Shown in pieces: positions 1 to 9,717 of a stretch of 51,497 nucleotides of DNA (its first letter is position 1; the number at the start of each line of letters is the position of its first letter). The notes below the pieces were generated by a model that did not search any database, had not been told where the DNA came from, and saw only the letters and a program-made list of their open reading frames with translations. This DNA comes from Chryseobacterium pennae (GTDB lineage Bacteria; Bacteroidota; Bacteroidia; Flavobacteriales; Weeksellaceae): the NCBI RefSeq assembly GCF_003385515.1, contig NZ_QNVT01000037.1, positions 1 through 51,497 of the forward strand, given 5' to 3'. The position numbers and the translations under genes are program-made.

Positions 1-94
1 CATTTAATTCTTCTGTAAAGGATTTTTCGCAACTAATAAAAAAGATGAATATTAAAAGGTAAAATAGAGTAATCAAATTACTTTTCATTTTCAT
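1..94 (-). CDS. Lipoprotein, N-terminal part only (runs off window)
   Basis: An open frame on the minus strand starts at ATG 94 (a second ATG lies at 88) and continues past base 1. The visible 31 residues are a short basic start (MKMKSN), a hydrophobic stretch and a lipobox-like FFISCEK, so this should be a lipoprotein cut by signal peptidase II at the Cys. It points away from the neighbouring secreted-protein gene, out of the window. Nothing can be said about its function from this piece. Confidence 0.55.
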   Translation of the reverse strand, partial: MKMKSNLITLFYLLIFIFFISCEKSFTEELN

Positions 95-334
95 TTTTTG
101 TACATTAAAGCATAATAAATCTAATAGTTCACTGTTTTTCACGGATATAAATTTTCATCTTCAGTGGGTACAAGCTCCAAAGATGATTAGTAATGATTTC
201 TTGATTTTGTAGATACGGAATACTGCTGACACTTCTTTAGCAATTTTTGCTTTTCAGGGGTTTCATTATCATACCAGATCTGTTTTACCATTCTTTATAA
301 AGCTTCTAGTATTCAGGGAAAGAATCAAAGAATG

Positions 335-514
335 TTAAGATATTTGAAACGCCTTATAACCCACTTCACAAATATAAAGATCAGGGGGCTGGATCAATCC
401 CATCCGCGTGGCACGCCCTCCGTGGATTTCACCGTAGATGGAATTTTTTTCTTTATCGATCCAACCCTGGTAGATCACATATATTTCTTTACAGCACTAG
501 CCACATGTTCAATC
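335..514 (-). pseudogene. C-terminal remnant of an unrecognised protein
   Basis: On the minus strand a frame closed by TAA at 335-337 reads about 50 plausible protein-like residues (…IYVIYQGWID…YGEIHGGRATRMG…LYICEVGYKAFQIS) and is interrupted upstream by a TAG near 517. There is no start codon in a sensible place. It looks like the C-terminal end of a decayed gene. I do not recognise the family. The rest of 95-578 shows no gene. Confidence 0.3.
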
Positions 515-578
515 TTGGTTTTATTTACTTTTTAAACACTTACAACAAGAAAATATTTCCAGAATACAGATTAAAAAT

Positions 579-2558
579 CTATTCTCTGTTTTTTACCAGT
601 ATCCAACCTGAAAACTTAAAAGAAGTTTTATTTTTATTATTCTCATTCCAGAATAAAGAATACCAGTATGTTCCTGTGGGTACTTTTTTTCCGCCGAAAG
701 TTCCATCCCATTTGTATCCCCTGCTTTTATCAAGATTGTATACATTGTTACCATACCTATCGTAAATATTCATAGTCAGATTATTTTTGATTCCCAATGC
801 AGAGTAATCAATTACATCATTAATTCCATCTCCATTAGGCGTTATAACATTCATTAAGTTAAGAACTGTAATTTTAACCTCATTGGGCTCACATGCATAA
901 AGATCTTGTACATATATTCTACCTTCTCCTCTTGTAACATTCAAAAAAACATTAGAATCCTGCCAGGTAATATTATCCATTGAATATCTATAAGGCTTTG
1001 TACCTCCTTCAGCATGTACGGTGACTGTATTATTTGAAATATCAATACTTTTAATAACAGGTTGTTCAGAAGCATATACTTTTACATGCTGTATAGCTAT
1101 GCAATCACCCGTTTTCAGTTTAACCCAATAAGTTCCTACTCCTACATTGCTGATAGATTGTGTAGTTTCACCGGTGCTCCATTCATATCCATTGAATCCA
1201 GCGCCTGCATCTAGCGTTGTTTTATCTTCAATGCAGATAATTTTGTCCTTAAGAATGTTTGAATAAACAGGTGCAAGTACAGTCAGTGTTACCTTTGCGA
1301 TAGAATAGCATCCATGGACATTGAATACTTTTACATAAACCACACCATTAGGAGCATTATAACTTAACGGGTTCATTATTTCATTGGTGCTGTTCATCGC
1401 ATCAGTAGGTGATGGATAGTATTTTTTTGTTATCGCAGTTTCGGAGGTTACATTAGCATTGTTGAGATTAAATAACGCTGTAACCGGATTATCTTCAATA
1501 AAACAAGATACTATCGTAGTGTCATTGACTTTGGGAGGAATACCTATTACAACAGTTTCATTCCGGCTTATCGCATTACATTGAGAATTATGAGAAGAAC
1601 CTTGTGGTCCTACTTTGAACCGCACCAAATAAGTACCAGGCGGTTTGCCTGTGGAATCGAAAGTATAGTTGGGATTTGTACTGGGAGTTCCATGATCTAT
1701 CCATGTTGCGCCGGAGTCGTTGCTGTATTGCCACTGATACTCGGCAGGATTGTATGAGCCTCCAGTTAAGTTCGCCGTAAAAGTAACAGTTGAATTTTGA
1801 TCAGGACATAATCTTGTACTTGCACTAGGTGCAGCCACAATACTTGATGGGATACAGGGTGAAACGGTTATGTCATCAATGGCTAGGTCATTTCCGCAGC
1901 CGTTACCTACAGAATTGTTTATAATCTGAAGCTTAACTGATGAGCTAGAAGTATTATTGAAAATGACGGAAAATTCTTTCCAGTTAGAGTTGACTGGAAT
2001 ATTTCCCGTTATTGATGTACCCAAAATATTGCCTGTTGTAGGATCAACCGCCCTAAGTGTTAAATTAGGAAATTGATAATTGGGGGAGCAGGTCCCGGGA
2101 CTATTTACATTGAGAACCCAAATAGAAAGCTTTAGTGTAGTATTGGGGCAAAGATCATTCATAACATATTCAAAAAATACTGTTGCGGCAGTCGATGGAG
2201 CGTTGATCAATAACATCAGCCCATTGGTATTACCTGTATGATCAGCAGAGTTTATCCATCCAAAAGATCCTTGTTGCACGGCTGGATTTTTAACTAATCC
2301 CGAATAGCCATCGGTTAGATTACCAGCCGGCCCAGCAGCACCTACAAATGTAGTTGATGTACTGGCACCTGGAGCATAAGTAGATAAAGGGCCATACCAT
2401 TCATTAGTTGCGTTACCTTGTCCAAACGTTTGATTAACAATTGGCGGTCCCCAATTTCCTATACAAGTGGGAGCCGTATTCTGAGCATGAAATAAGGAGG
2501 TAAGGAAAATTGATAATAAAAATGAAAACAAATAGTTTTCTTTCCTATTTTCTATCAT
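579..2558 (-). CDS. Secreted multidomain protein with type B T9SS sorting domain
   Basis: The product is about 659 residues from ATG 2558. The frame is open to 2678, but the signal peptide (MIENRKENYLFSFLLSIFLTSLFHAQ-like) begins at the Met encoded at 2558, or at 2564 two codons earlier, which decides the start. After it comes a jelly-roll-like region with paired Cys (NDLCPN, GTCSPNY, GNGCGNDLAIDDITVSPC), then PKD/Ig-like repeats. The C-terminal about 90 residues carry NVITPNGDGINDV and YDRYGNNVY, the 'gliding motility-associated C-terminal' signature used by type IX secretion. It is expected to be exported through the outer membrane and held at or released from the cell surface. The N-terminal half may bind glycan, which is inference. 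No catalytic motif is visible. It stands alone, downstream of the metallopeptidase gene and separated from it by a terminator. Confidence 0.85.
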   Translation of the reverse strand: MIENRKENYLFSFLLSIFLTSLFHAQNTAPTCIGNWGPPIVNQTFGQGNATNEWYGPLSTYAPGASTSTTFVGAAGPAGNLTDGYSGLVKNPAVQQGSFGWINSADHTGNTNGLMLLINAPSTAATVFFEYVMNDLCPNTTLKLSIWVLNVNSPGTCSPNYQFPNLTLRAVDPTTGNILGTSITGNIPVNSNWKEFSVIFNNTSSSSVKLQIINNSVGNGCGNDLAIDDITVSPCIPSSIVAAPSASTRLCPDQNSTVTFTANLTGGSYNPAEYQWQYSNDSGATWIDHGTPSTNPNYTFDSTGKPPGTYLVRFKVGPQGSSHNSQCNAISRNETVVIGIPPKVNDTTIVSCFIEDNPVTALFNLNNANVTSETAITKKYYPSPTDAMNSTNEIMNPLSYNAPNGVVYVKVFNVHGCYSIAKVTLTVLAPVYSNILKDKIICIEDKTTLDAGAGFNGYEWSTGETTQSISNVGVGTYWVKLKTGDCIAIQHVKVYASEQPVIKSIDISNNTVTVHAEGGTKPYRYSMDNITWQDSNVFLNVTRGEGRIYVQDLYACEPNEVKITVLNLMNVITPNGDGINDVIDYSALGIKNNLTMNIYDRYGNNVYNLDKSRGYKWDGTFGGKKVPTGTYWYSLFWNENNKNKTSFKFSGWILVKNRE

Positions 2559-2796
2559 GCACATATAATCACAGCTTATCTTATCAGTATTGTATCTGAA
2601 TTTAAAATTCATTATTTGAGAGATCAATTTATTATTAATATTGTTCACTAAGGCTGTTTTAATGCCCGATGGATTCACTTGAAATTTCTCAAAGCTTCAA
2701 CTTCACCACTAAAACCAAAATAATTCAGTATGGTTTCCATTTTACATAAGTAACTATCCAATTAACTCAATGCTGAAGCAATGTGCTCTGTCAAAA

Positions 2797-2828
2797 AGCA
2801 ATGTATAAAGATTACTTTATACATTGCT
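2797..2828 (-). terminator. Intrinsic terminator of the metallopeptidase gene
   Basis: A perfect 14-bp inverted repeat (AGCAATGTATAAAG / CTTTATACATTGCT) with a 4-base loop lies 26 bases after the stop of the metallopeptidase gene. In the minus direction it is followed by TTTTT. Confidence 0.8.
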
Positions 2829-2854
2829 GAAAACTAAAATGAAACCTTTCTAAT

Positions 2855-5800
2855 TTACTTTTTAATCAATTTTGTTGTATAGCTTGTTGTTTCGTCTTTT
2901 AAGGCGATCACGTACATTCCTTTTAACAAGCCTGCCACATTAATTTTCTGTCCTTCCAGCTTTCCTTCCTGAACCAGTCTTCCGTCTGCACTGTAGATTT
3001 TGTAATCTGCTTTTCCTTTGATATTCTTCACTTCTACATAAGTATCAGCAGGGTTTGGATAAATAGAGAGTTCTGATTTTGTATTTTTAACCTCGTTTAC
3101 AGCTAATGCGCTGGTGATTTTTACGGGAAGATCCATAATACCACCTCCTGCAATTGAACCGCAAATATCGGCCAATGCTCCTGTTGCATTTTTAACAACA
3201 ATTCTCATTCGCAGCAGTTTATCTCCTGCATAGGCTGTAGCTGGTACCGTAAAGGGAATGTCTAACCCGGAGATAATGTCAGCATCATCTGGAAGTCCAC
3301 CTGCTACCTGTCCTACTTTTTCTGAAGTTTCAAATACTCCGTTTCTGTTATAATCTATCCATACGGAAGCATTGACAGATCTTCCTCCATATGCCGTAGA
3401 TGATGAAAGAATACTTGTTTCCACAGTATAAGCTGTCCCTTTAGTCAGATTGATCGTTTTGGTAAGATCTGTACTCAGATCTTTATAAGACCTGTACGTA
3501 GCATCCTGATAATCAACATTAGCAACTTTGATACTTCTTACCGCTGCATAATTTGATTTTCCTGAATTCAGTATGCAATAATCTACTCCAGTCAATAAGC
3601 CTTTAGTTTTGAAGGCATAATCTGTTGAGAAATCCCCGGTTACACTGTTTACCACTGCGGCTACCTTTACTTCGTAATTTCTTTCGTCTTCAAGATTAGT
3701 CAGTACAATAGAATTTGTCGGGCTTGAGGCATTTTGCCAGTTCGTTTCCCCTTGTTTTCTGTAATTTACTGAATACGTATTGGCTCCAGGTACACTATTC
3801 CATGATATTCTGGCAGTCGTTTTAAAAATTTCCTTCTCTATAGAGGAAACCCCTGTAGGTGCTCCTGCTGAAGTAGGAGCTGCTCCTACTGTTATGGCGG
3901 GTGACACTGAATAAAATACATTTCCAACTGCAGATATTCTCAGTTTAACAGCACCTGTAAGACTTGCAGGCATCTGAACTGCATAGCTCCCCGTATTAGG
4001 CACAGAAGCAGCAAGATCTGTCCATGTTGTTCCATTGTCAGCTGTATAATCAATTTTTACATTGGATACATTATATGGGGCTGCATTGGTATTGGCAGGA
4101 TCCCAGCTGATGGTATTGGATGCATTATTATATAAAATGGTTGCAGCTGTAAGCCCATTAAATTTGAAAGGACCATCGTTTCCTATGGTAAGTGCAATTT
4201 CTGCTGAAGAGTGCATTGGACGTTGAGCATTCTCATCTCTTACCGTTACTGCATAATTGAGCGTTCTTGGAATGTAAGAAACAGTTTCCCAGTCTTGTTT
4301 ATTAGTCAGAGAACCGTTCATTACCGTTTCCATTTTAGGAAAATATCTTCTGCCTGAAGCTGTTCCAGTATATGATCTGGCTAAAGCCCCCTGGGTATTG
4401 TAGCCCCAGCCACTGTCTCCGGAAATCGTTGCCTGGTTGTTTACAGAATTATTCTGCTCCCACGTATATTTTACAGCATCTCCTTCGGCATCTACTGCTG
4501 TTGCATCCAGGTAGTAGGCTGTTCCTTTTGGGATTGTATAAGCAGTAAGCGGAGAAATAACCGGTGCGGTATTGTTGGTAATATCTACGGCAACTCCGCA
4601 CCCTGCTTTCCCTTCCATGTTGGTCATGATCTGGTCAATACTTTTATAATGGAAATATGGGTTGCTCACCATTTGAACATTATCGCTGGTAATTCCCGCA
4701 TAGGCCATAATGGTGGTTCCTCCTCCCGGTTCAACATTGGCACCGCTGCCTTCAGAATTGTGTGAAAAGGTATGATTTCCTCCGAACTGATGTCCTATTT
4801 CATGAGCTACATAGTCAATATCAAATGAATCCCCTTGAGGAATCGCATTGGCTGGAGAAGTAAATCCTGAACCTTTATAATTTAATGGACGTCCATTACT
4901 GTTAACTGCTGTATCATTGCTGCATACACAGCCGATACAGCCTGCCGCACCGCCACCGCCGGAAGCTCCAAAAAGGTGACCAATGTCAAACAGCCCGCTT
5001 CCTACATTGCTACTAAGATTAGTCATCAATTCACCACTCCATAAACCATTATCAACGCCCGGCCCTGAATCAGAATAAGGATCAGTGGCAGCGTTAGTAT
5101 AAATAATTCCCGGCAGATCCTGAACGGTAAGGTGAATTCCAAAATCTTTTTCAAAGATCCCGTTCACACGGCTCATTGTATTGTTCATAGCAGTCAAAGC
5201 TCCGGCCGGAGTTCCACCATGAAACTGGGTGTATTCTCCAGTCACGGAAAGTGCGAGTCTGTAGGTTCTGTATTTTGTACTGGAAGGTCTGCTGGTGATC
5301 CCTAAGTTAGAGAGATTTTTTTTTCCGTTGGCCTCCAGTGTTTTTATATCTTTTATATCCTTTTCATTCATTCCGCATTCAAAGCCATGCTCTCCTCCGG
5401 TCTTCTTTGTTTTATAGAAAACCCCATACGTTTTTTTATCTGAGGAAATAGGTTCTATAAACTGGAATACGCCATCTTTGATGATCATAGACTGCATATC
5501 TGTAGGAGATGTACTGAATCTTACGTATTTGGAAGAATCATCTATACCGGCTCCTACATAGGAACCCAGCTGATATTTTTCAACCAGAGATTGAGCCATC
5601 ACCGGATTGCTGTATACCGCAAATTTTTCGATCTTACCTTCTGCTGTGGGCAGAGATATAATCACAGGCTTTGCATTCTTTCCTGTTTCTACAGCATCCT
5701 TAAGAAGGTTTCTAAGGGAGTTAAGATCTACGCGATAGGTCTGTCTGACTTCAACATCTTTTCTTATTTCGGATCCTTTTTGTCCCATAGGCTCCCATCT

Positions 5801-5863
5801 TTGCCCATAAACAGCTGTAAATGCCATAGTGAAAACACTCACTGTTAAAATTTTCTTTTTCAT
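2855..5863 (-). CDS. Secreted M12B-like zinc metallopeptidase with FN3, GEVED and T9SS type A tail
   Basis: The product is 1002 residues. A signal peptide (MKKKILTVSVFTMAFTAVYGQ) is followed by a propeptide of about 190 residues. The reprolysin-like catalytic domain has the zinc motif HExxHxxGxxH at H354, E355, H358 and H364, and the Met-turn Met in TTIMAYAG about 30 residues later. A Cys-rich loop (GCIGCVCSND) precedes the zinc site. Then come a Ca-binding/PKD-like stretch, a fibronectin III domain (about 665-755), a GEVED-type domain (about 765-915, with VWIDYNRNGVF) and a type A sorting domain (LSIYPNPADTYV…GMYVIALKD…KLIKK). It should be secreted by T9SS, activated by propeptide removal and degrade extracellular proteins. 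The gene is monocistronic with a strong terminator. Function as a protease is clear; the substrate is unknown. Confidence 0.93.
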   Translation of the reverse strand: MKKKILTVSVFTMAFTAVYGQRWEPMGQKGSEIRKDVEVRQTYRVDLNSLRNLLKDAVETGKNAKPVIISLPTAEGKIEKFAVYSNPVMAQSLVEKYQLGSYVGAGIDDSSKYVRFSTSPTDMQSMIIKDGVFQFIEPISSDKKTYGVFYKTKKTGGEHGFECGMNEKDIKDIKTLEANGKKNLSNLGITSRPSSTKYRTYRLALSVTGEYTQFHGGTPAGALTAMNNTMSRVNGIFEKDFGIHLTVQDLPGIIYTNAATDPYSDSGPGVDNGLWSGELMTNLSSNVGSGLFDIGHLFGASGGGGAAGCIGCVCSNDTAVNSNGRPLNYKGSGFTSPANAIPQGDSFDIDYVAHEIGHQFGGNHTFSHNSEGSGANVEPGGGTTIMAYAGITSDNVQMVSNPYFHYKSIDQIMTNMEGKAGCGVAVDITNNTAPVISPLTAYTIPKGTAYYLDATAVDAEGDAVKYTWEQNNSVNNQATISGDSGWGYNTQGALARSYTGTASGRRYFPKMETVMNGSLTNKQDWETVSYIPRTLNYAVTVRDENAQRPMHSSAEIALTIGNDGPFKFNGLTAATILYNNASNTISWDPANTNAAPYNVSNVKIDYTADNGTTWTDLAASVPNTGSYAVQMPASLTGAVKLRISAVGNVFYSVSPAITVGAAPTSAGAPTGVSSIEKEIFKTTARISWNSVPGANTYSVNYRKQGETNWQNASSPTNSIVLTNLEDERNYEVKVAAVVNSVTGDFSTDYAFKTKGLLTGVDYCILNSGKSNYAAVRSIKVANVDYQDATYRSYKDLSTDLTKTINLTKGTAYTVETSILSSSTAYGGRSVNASVWIDYNRNGVFETSEKVGQVAGGLPDDADIISGLDIPFTVPATAYAGDKLLRMRIVVKNATGALADICGSIAGGGIMDLPVKITSALAVNEVKNTKSELSIYPNPADTYVEVKNIKGKADYKIYSADGRLVQEGKLEGQKINVAGLLKGMYVIALKDETTSYTTKLIKK

Positions 5864-6400
5864 AAAATAATTAAATATTAAGTTCTAAATCTAAATTTCT
5901 CTATTAGTTCCATTCTAACATTTAACTAAATACATAGCACTTATGGTAGTACTATCTATAAATTTGACCAGAAGTACAAGATCACATCAAATGAATAAAT
6001 TGAACTTTAAGAAAAATATTTACACATCATTAAAATACAGGAAAAGTACAACTGTGGAAATAAAATCATAAAAAAAAGAATACTACCAATACCCTTCATA
6101 ATATTAATTCTCTATAAATCAATATATTAAAAAACAACTAGCATTTATTTTTTTATATCCGAAAGCATTAATAGATAATTGGCCTGCTAAAAAGAATTGA
6201 TAATAACAAAGAAAAATTTAAAAAAGCATCCATGTAGTATAATGCTAGCTACCACTTTTGTGACTATTTATGTGATAAAGAATCAACCCTTATGCGTTCG
6301 TGTTTACCTCTATATTGTTTTAAATAATCTCGACCCAGGACGCTTTACTACTTTTAACCTATAATTTTGAATCAAATAATTTTCTACTGCAGATTCTTGA
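5864..6400. other. Gene-free AT-rich stretch upstream of the metallopeptidase
   Basis: About 500 bases without a convincing gene. It must hold the metallopeptidase promoter, but I could not place a clear TTTG/TAnnTTTG pair. The right part (after about 6290) grades into the ISAon1-type remnant. Confidence 0.5.
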
Positions 6401-6409
6401 TGAGAAGAA

Positions 6410-6835
6410 TTGGTGGTTCTTTGTTACAATAATTCTCCAACTTCTTTCTCTCATCGGCTTTTCTACAAAAGCACGATTAGCTCTTATTCCTTTGATTGTA
6501 ATATTCTTTTTACTCAATATTCCGATCTGGAAAAAGCGTATCATTTAACGGATGGACTTAAGAAGATCTATTATCAGAACATTATAAAATCTGTTGCAAT
6601 GACAAGGCTTGCGCATTGGTTCAAGGATGTTGAGCAGGCAGGATTTAAATCATTTTCCACTTTAAGAAAAGCGATAACACACCATTATAGAGATATTCTA
6701 AATTACTTTCATAAAAGAAACATCAATGCTGCTGCAGAATCTTTTAATGCCAAAATCAAAAACTTCAGAATGCAACTCAGAGGAGTGAAGGATAAATCTT
6801 TTTTCTTATTAAGATTAACTAAATTTTTTGCTTAG
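6410..6835 (+). pseudogene. ISAon1-type (ISL3-like) transposase, C-terminal remnant
   Basis: The final about 110 residues match the C-terminal part of ISAon1-family transposases: YSDLEKAYHL, TRLAHWFKDVEQAGFKSF, then HYRDILNYFHKRNINAAAESFNAKIK, holding the conserved N-A-x-x-E-S-F-N-A-K with the last catalytic Glu, and a closing LRLTKFFA. The first about 40 residues of the frame do not look like the family, so the 5' part is lost or shifted. An IS3-family element lies 60 bases downstream. It is a dead transposon fragment. Confidence 0.8.
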
Positions 6836-6896
6836 TCCACAACTTTCGAACATGATTCGTTCAAGAGTGATTTTTGTCTTGACCTTTTGAAATTAA

Positions 6897-6940
6897 AAAG
6901 GGATTGGATATGCAAATAAAAATTCCAGTATAAGTTAAGC
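6897..6940 (+). repeat. Left inverted repeat of the IS3-family element
   Basis: Reads GGATTGGATATGCAAAT… and then ATTCCAGTATAAGTTAAGC. It pairs with 8131-8174 with a one-base gap (GGATT against GGATTT). Confidence 0.8.
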
Positions 6941-7813
6941 TACATTTTTATAAATTTTATTTAGATTATTAAATTCTTCTATTGTTTGATAATTCAGAGT
7001 GCTGTGACGTCTTTTTTTGTTGTACCAGATTTCTATGTATTCGAAAACTTGCAGCTCCATTTGCTCTTTTGTAATGAGCTTGTTGCCATAAATGAGTTCC
7101 GTTTTTAATGATTTGAAAAAACTTTCAGCCACTGCATTATCCCAACAATTTCCACTGCGGCTCATACTCCTTGTGACGTTATAAAAATCTAATGTATTCA
7201 CAAATTTTTTGCTTGCATATTGAACACCTCTGTCGCTATGAAAAACTAATTCATCAACTATCTTCCTGTTTTTAACAGCCATTTTCCAAGCTGCAAGGCT
7301 CGTTTCTTCGGTGCTCATTCCCTTACTCAAGCTCCATCCGATTATTTTTCGGTCGTATAAATCAATAACAGTTGTCAAGTACAAAAATCCTTCTTTAGTC
7401 TGAATATAAGTGATGTCTGAAACCCAAACTTGTGCAGGTTTTCCTGCTGTGAAATTTCTATCCAACACATTTTATGCCACCAAATAATTATGTTTAGAGT
7501 TAGTGGTTACTTTAAATTTCTTGCTTAATTTACTTCTCAAACAAAGCTCCTTCATATATTTCGCCACAGTGATTCGCGATATTCTGTATCCTAATGAATT
7601 CAATTCAAACACAATTCTTGGGCTTCCGTAACATTGTTTTGATGAAAAATAAATCGAAGTTATCTGCTCTTTTATTTTTTCTTTCAAAAGCAATCTCTTG
7701 CTCCGGGATCTATTTTTCCATTTATAATAACCGCTGGAACTTAATTTTAAAACATTACACATCTTTTCAATCGGGAATATACATTCATTATTTTTTATGA
7801 ATTTATACTTCAT
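6935..7813 (-). pseudogene. IS3-family transposase orfB (integrase core), split by a TAA
   Basis: One frame of 293 codons from ATG 7813 to 6935, interrupted by TAA at 7472-7474 between …HNYLVA and NVLDRNF. Family members have Glu at that point, so a single GAA-to-TAA change explains it. The N-terminal part is the HTH_21-like region (SSSGYYKWKNR, CYGSPRI). The C-terminal part holds the whole DDE core: WVSDITYI (first Asp), VFHSDRGVQYAS (second Asp) and CWDNAVAESFFKSLKTE (Glu). The ATG overlaps the orfA stop as ATGA. The orfA tail carries a slippery A AAA AAG at 7842-7848, where IS3 elements make an OrfAB fusion by -1 frameshifting. Confidence 0.88.
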
Positions 7814-8109
7814 CGACCGCTCTTGGAGAAGATGCCGATTGCTTTTTTTAATATATCACGTTCTAGCTCTGCATCCTTGAGCTTTTTCTCTAGTTCGTGG
7901 ATCTTTTCCTGCTCGGGTGTGAGTTTTAAATTCCCATTACCAGGGAAACTGCCTTCTCCAAATTCTTCATACTCTTTGCGCCATTTGTAAAGTAGTGTGA
8001 CTGCAATCCCCAGTTATCGTGCCAGTTCTGAGATATTAGATCTTTCATTGCTTAATTGGACTGCTTTGGTTTTAAAAATAGGATCGTAGATTTTTCGCTC
8101 TCGTTTCAT
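7810..8109 (-). pseudogene. IS3-family transposase orfA, with internal TAA
   Basis: 99 codons from ATG 8109 (MKRERKIYDPIFKTKAVQLS) to TGA 7810-7812. The frame is interrupted at codon 32 by TAA (8014-8016), in ISELAR*LGIAVTLLYKWRKEY, where the family has Glu (AREL). It contains the helix-turn-helix of IS3 OrfA and a leucine-zipper-like tail (LEKKLKDAELERDILKKAI). It is too broken to appear as one open frame. It belongs to the IS3 copy 6897-8174. Confidence 0.85.
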
Positions 8110-8130
8110 AAGTTAAAATTAAGATTTTAT

Positions 8131-8174
8131 GCTTAACTTATACTGGAATTTTTATTTGCATATCCAAATCCCTT
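8131..8174 (-). repeat. Right inverted repeat of the IS3-family element
   Basis: Reverse complement of 6897-6940 apart from one extra base. It ends in GGATTT/AAATCC. Confidence 0.8.
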
Positions 8175-8794
8175 GTGCGAAGTAATAGTGAGCGAAGATG
8201 CAATAGAATTATAAATAGTACTTTGTACTGTCTAAGACAAGCAATACTTATTAGCCTTTTCCGTCAACCTAGAAAACAACTTGGAAAGTACCAGTGTTAA
8301 ACCGACCTGTCTATATCTCATTGTGCCTAAAGAAAACTCTAAACAAGAGATTAAATATTTAGTATTCATGCTAAAATGCTAGATCACTGTAAAATTTATC
8401 TTCATTCATCTGCATAAAAACAGGTAGATATCATCATGATTTAGGAAAGTGTGCAATATTACGGACCCTTTGATTAGGAAACTAGGGTTTTCCGGGATCT
8501 CTACCAACCCCTAGATTGTTAAGATTAGCCGTTGTGCATAAGCCGCTGCTGATATCACGAACTGAATCTGCCGAAGAAAAATGGTAAAAAAATGCTGGCA
8601 AGATGAGTCTTGATATTGATTCCTATGCAATTTTTTTCAAACTTGTGTTTAGGTTTAGCAATCAAATTTTTTAAATAATTCGCGTATGATAAGAGATAAA
8701 ATCAGACTAAAACGTTTAAATTTACCATGTCGTGTATTAAAAATTAGCGATTAAAATGTAGTAACTTTGCTGTATCAAAACACCGCAACATCTT
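8175..8794. other. 620 bases with no recognisable gene
   Basis: All frames on both strands are heavily interrupted, and no protein family, repeat or RNA gene could be recognised. It is probably decayed DNA next to the IS copy. Confidence 0.5.
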
Positions 8795-9232
8795 TTAAGA
8801 TTTGTCCCCTTCAATATTTTTTATGTTATATTTTTCCACCCATTTATATAATGTTGTTTTAGGGATGTTATAACGAAACATTACTTCGATTTTAGTCATT
8901 TCGCCATGATTTATTTTCCCTAAAATAAAATCTATAATTTCTTTTGTATATATATTCTTTCGAAATTGAGGAAGCTCCGCCACTTTACCTTTTGGGAACT
9001 TGCTCATGGATGAATACAGTATTAAATGTTGTGTATACAATCGAAAAAAATCATATTCCAGTAACTTACTCCAACGCAATAGCTTGTCTGTATCGAAACT
9101 TTTACTTCGATATACTTCTTCTATATCTTCTGGACGACAATTTATAAAATCACATATCCGAGACATTGAAAGTTGCCTTTCAATCACCAAATGTTTAATT
9201 AATAAACCAATATTAATTTCTTTGTAGTTCAT
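8795..9232 (-). CDS. Helix-turn-helix protein, transposase-associated family
   Basis: The product is 145 residues from ATG 9232. The frame is open seven codons further, but family members begin MNYKEI. It resembles small Chryseobacterium/Elizabethkingia proteins often labelled transposase or HTH protein: an N-terminal ISMSRI-type segment (MSRICDFINCRPEDIEEVY), the conserved LLRWSKLLEYDFFRLYTQHLILYSS, then LPQFRKNIYTKEIIDFIL and a C-terminal helix-turn-helix (EVMFRYNIPKTTLYKWVEKY). DNA binding is likely. Whether it serves transposition is not shown. It is intact and sits between IS remnants. Confidence 0.7.
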   Translation of the reverse strand: MNYKEINIGLLIKHLVIERQLSMSRICDFINCRPEDIEEVYRSKSFDTDKLLRWSKLLEYDFFRLYTQHLILYSSMSKFPKGKVAELPQFRKNIYTKEIIDFILGKINHGEMTKIEVMFRYNIPKTTLYKWVEKYNIKNIEGDKS

Positions 9233-9423
9233 ATAATTATATTTCTTAAACATATCTAACTTTATATTATATTGATATACATATATTTAAGTAGGTATTC
9301 CCGACTTTTATACCCTTAAGATTAATTACCGGCAGACCTAAAAAAAGAATAAAAAATTAGGAAGTTACATTTCATTAAAATAATAATACAATTCTTTGTT
9401 CGAAGAGTATTTTGTGGTTGGGC

Positions 9424-9717
9424 TTACAACAAAAGAGCGAACATAGTTAAGCTACAATCTTTCGTTTCATTAATTTTTTCCAAATTTTCCGGAGACATGT
9501 ATCCTAGTGCAGAATGTAAATTTTCTGGGTTACACCATGTCTCTATATATTCAAAAACGGTAAGTGCGGCGTACTGTTTATCAGTAAAATCTTTATTGGT
9601 ATACATACTCGGTTTTCGAAGTTTAAAAAAGCTTTCTGCAACACCATTATCCCAGCAGTTTCCTTTTCTGCTCATTCTTCTAATTATCAATAGGTTTCTG
9701 CCCCACTTAGATCGCAC
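9424..9717 (-). pseudogene. IS3-family transposase, C-terminal fragment
   Basis: The middle 70 residues match the end of the IS3 integrase core: RMSRKGNCWDNGVAESFFK (with the catalytic Glu), then YAALTVFEYIETWCNPENLHSALGYMSPENLEKIN. The N-terminal two thirds, including both catalytic Asp, are missing. It differs clearly from the IS3 copy at 6.9-8.2 kb, so it came from another element. Non-functional. Confidence 0.8.

Larger units (their letters stand above)
6897..8174 (-). mobile_element. IS3-family insertion sequence, complete ends, inactive
   Basis: About 1.28 kb, bounded by a long inverted repeat of about 44 bases: 6897-6940 and 8131-8174, differing by a single missing T on the left. The repeat contains GGATATGCAAATAAAA and ATTCCAGTATAAGTTAAGC. 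Inside lie orfA and orfB on the minus strand. Both ends are present, so the copy is complete, but each reading frame has one nonsense codon. No obvious short target duplication could be read beside the ends. A lone copy of the same end motif lies at 12362-12379. Confidence 0.85.

Noticed and set aside
6359..6544. Small minus-strand gene opposite the ISAon1 remnant
   Set aside because: Antisense to a recognisable transposase fragment, no family match, composition unlike a protein.
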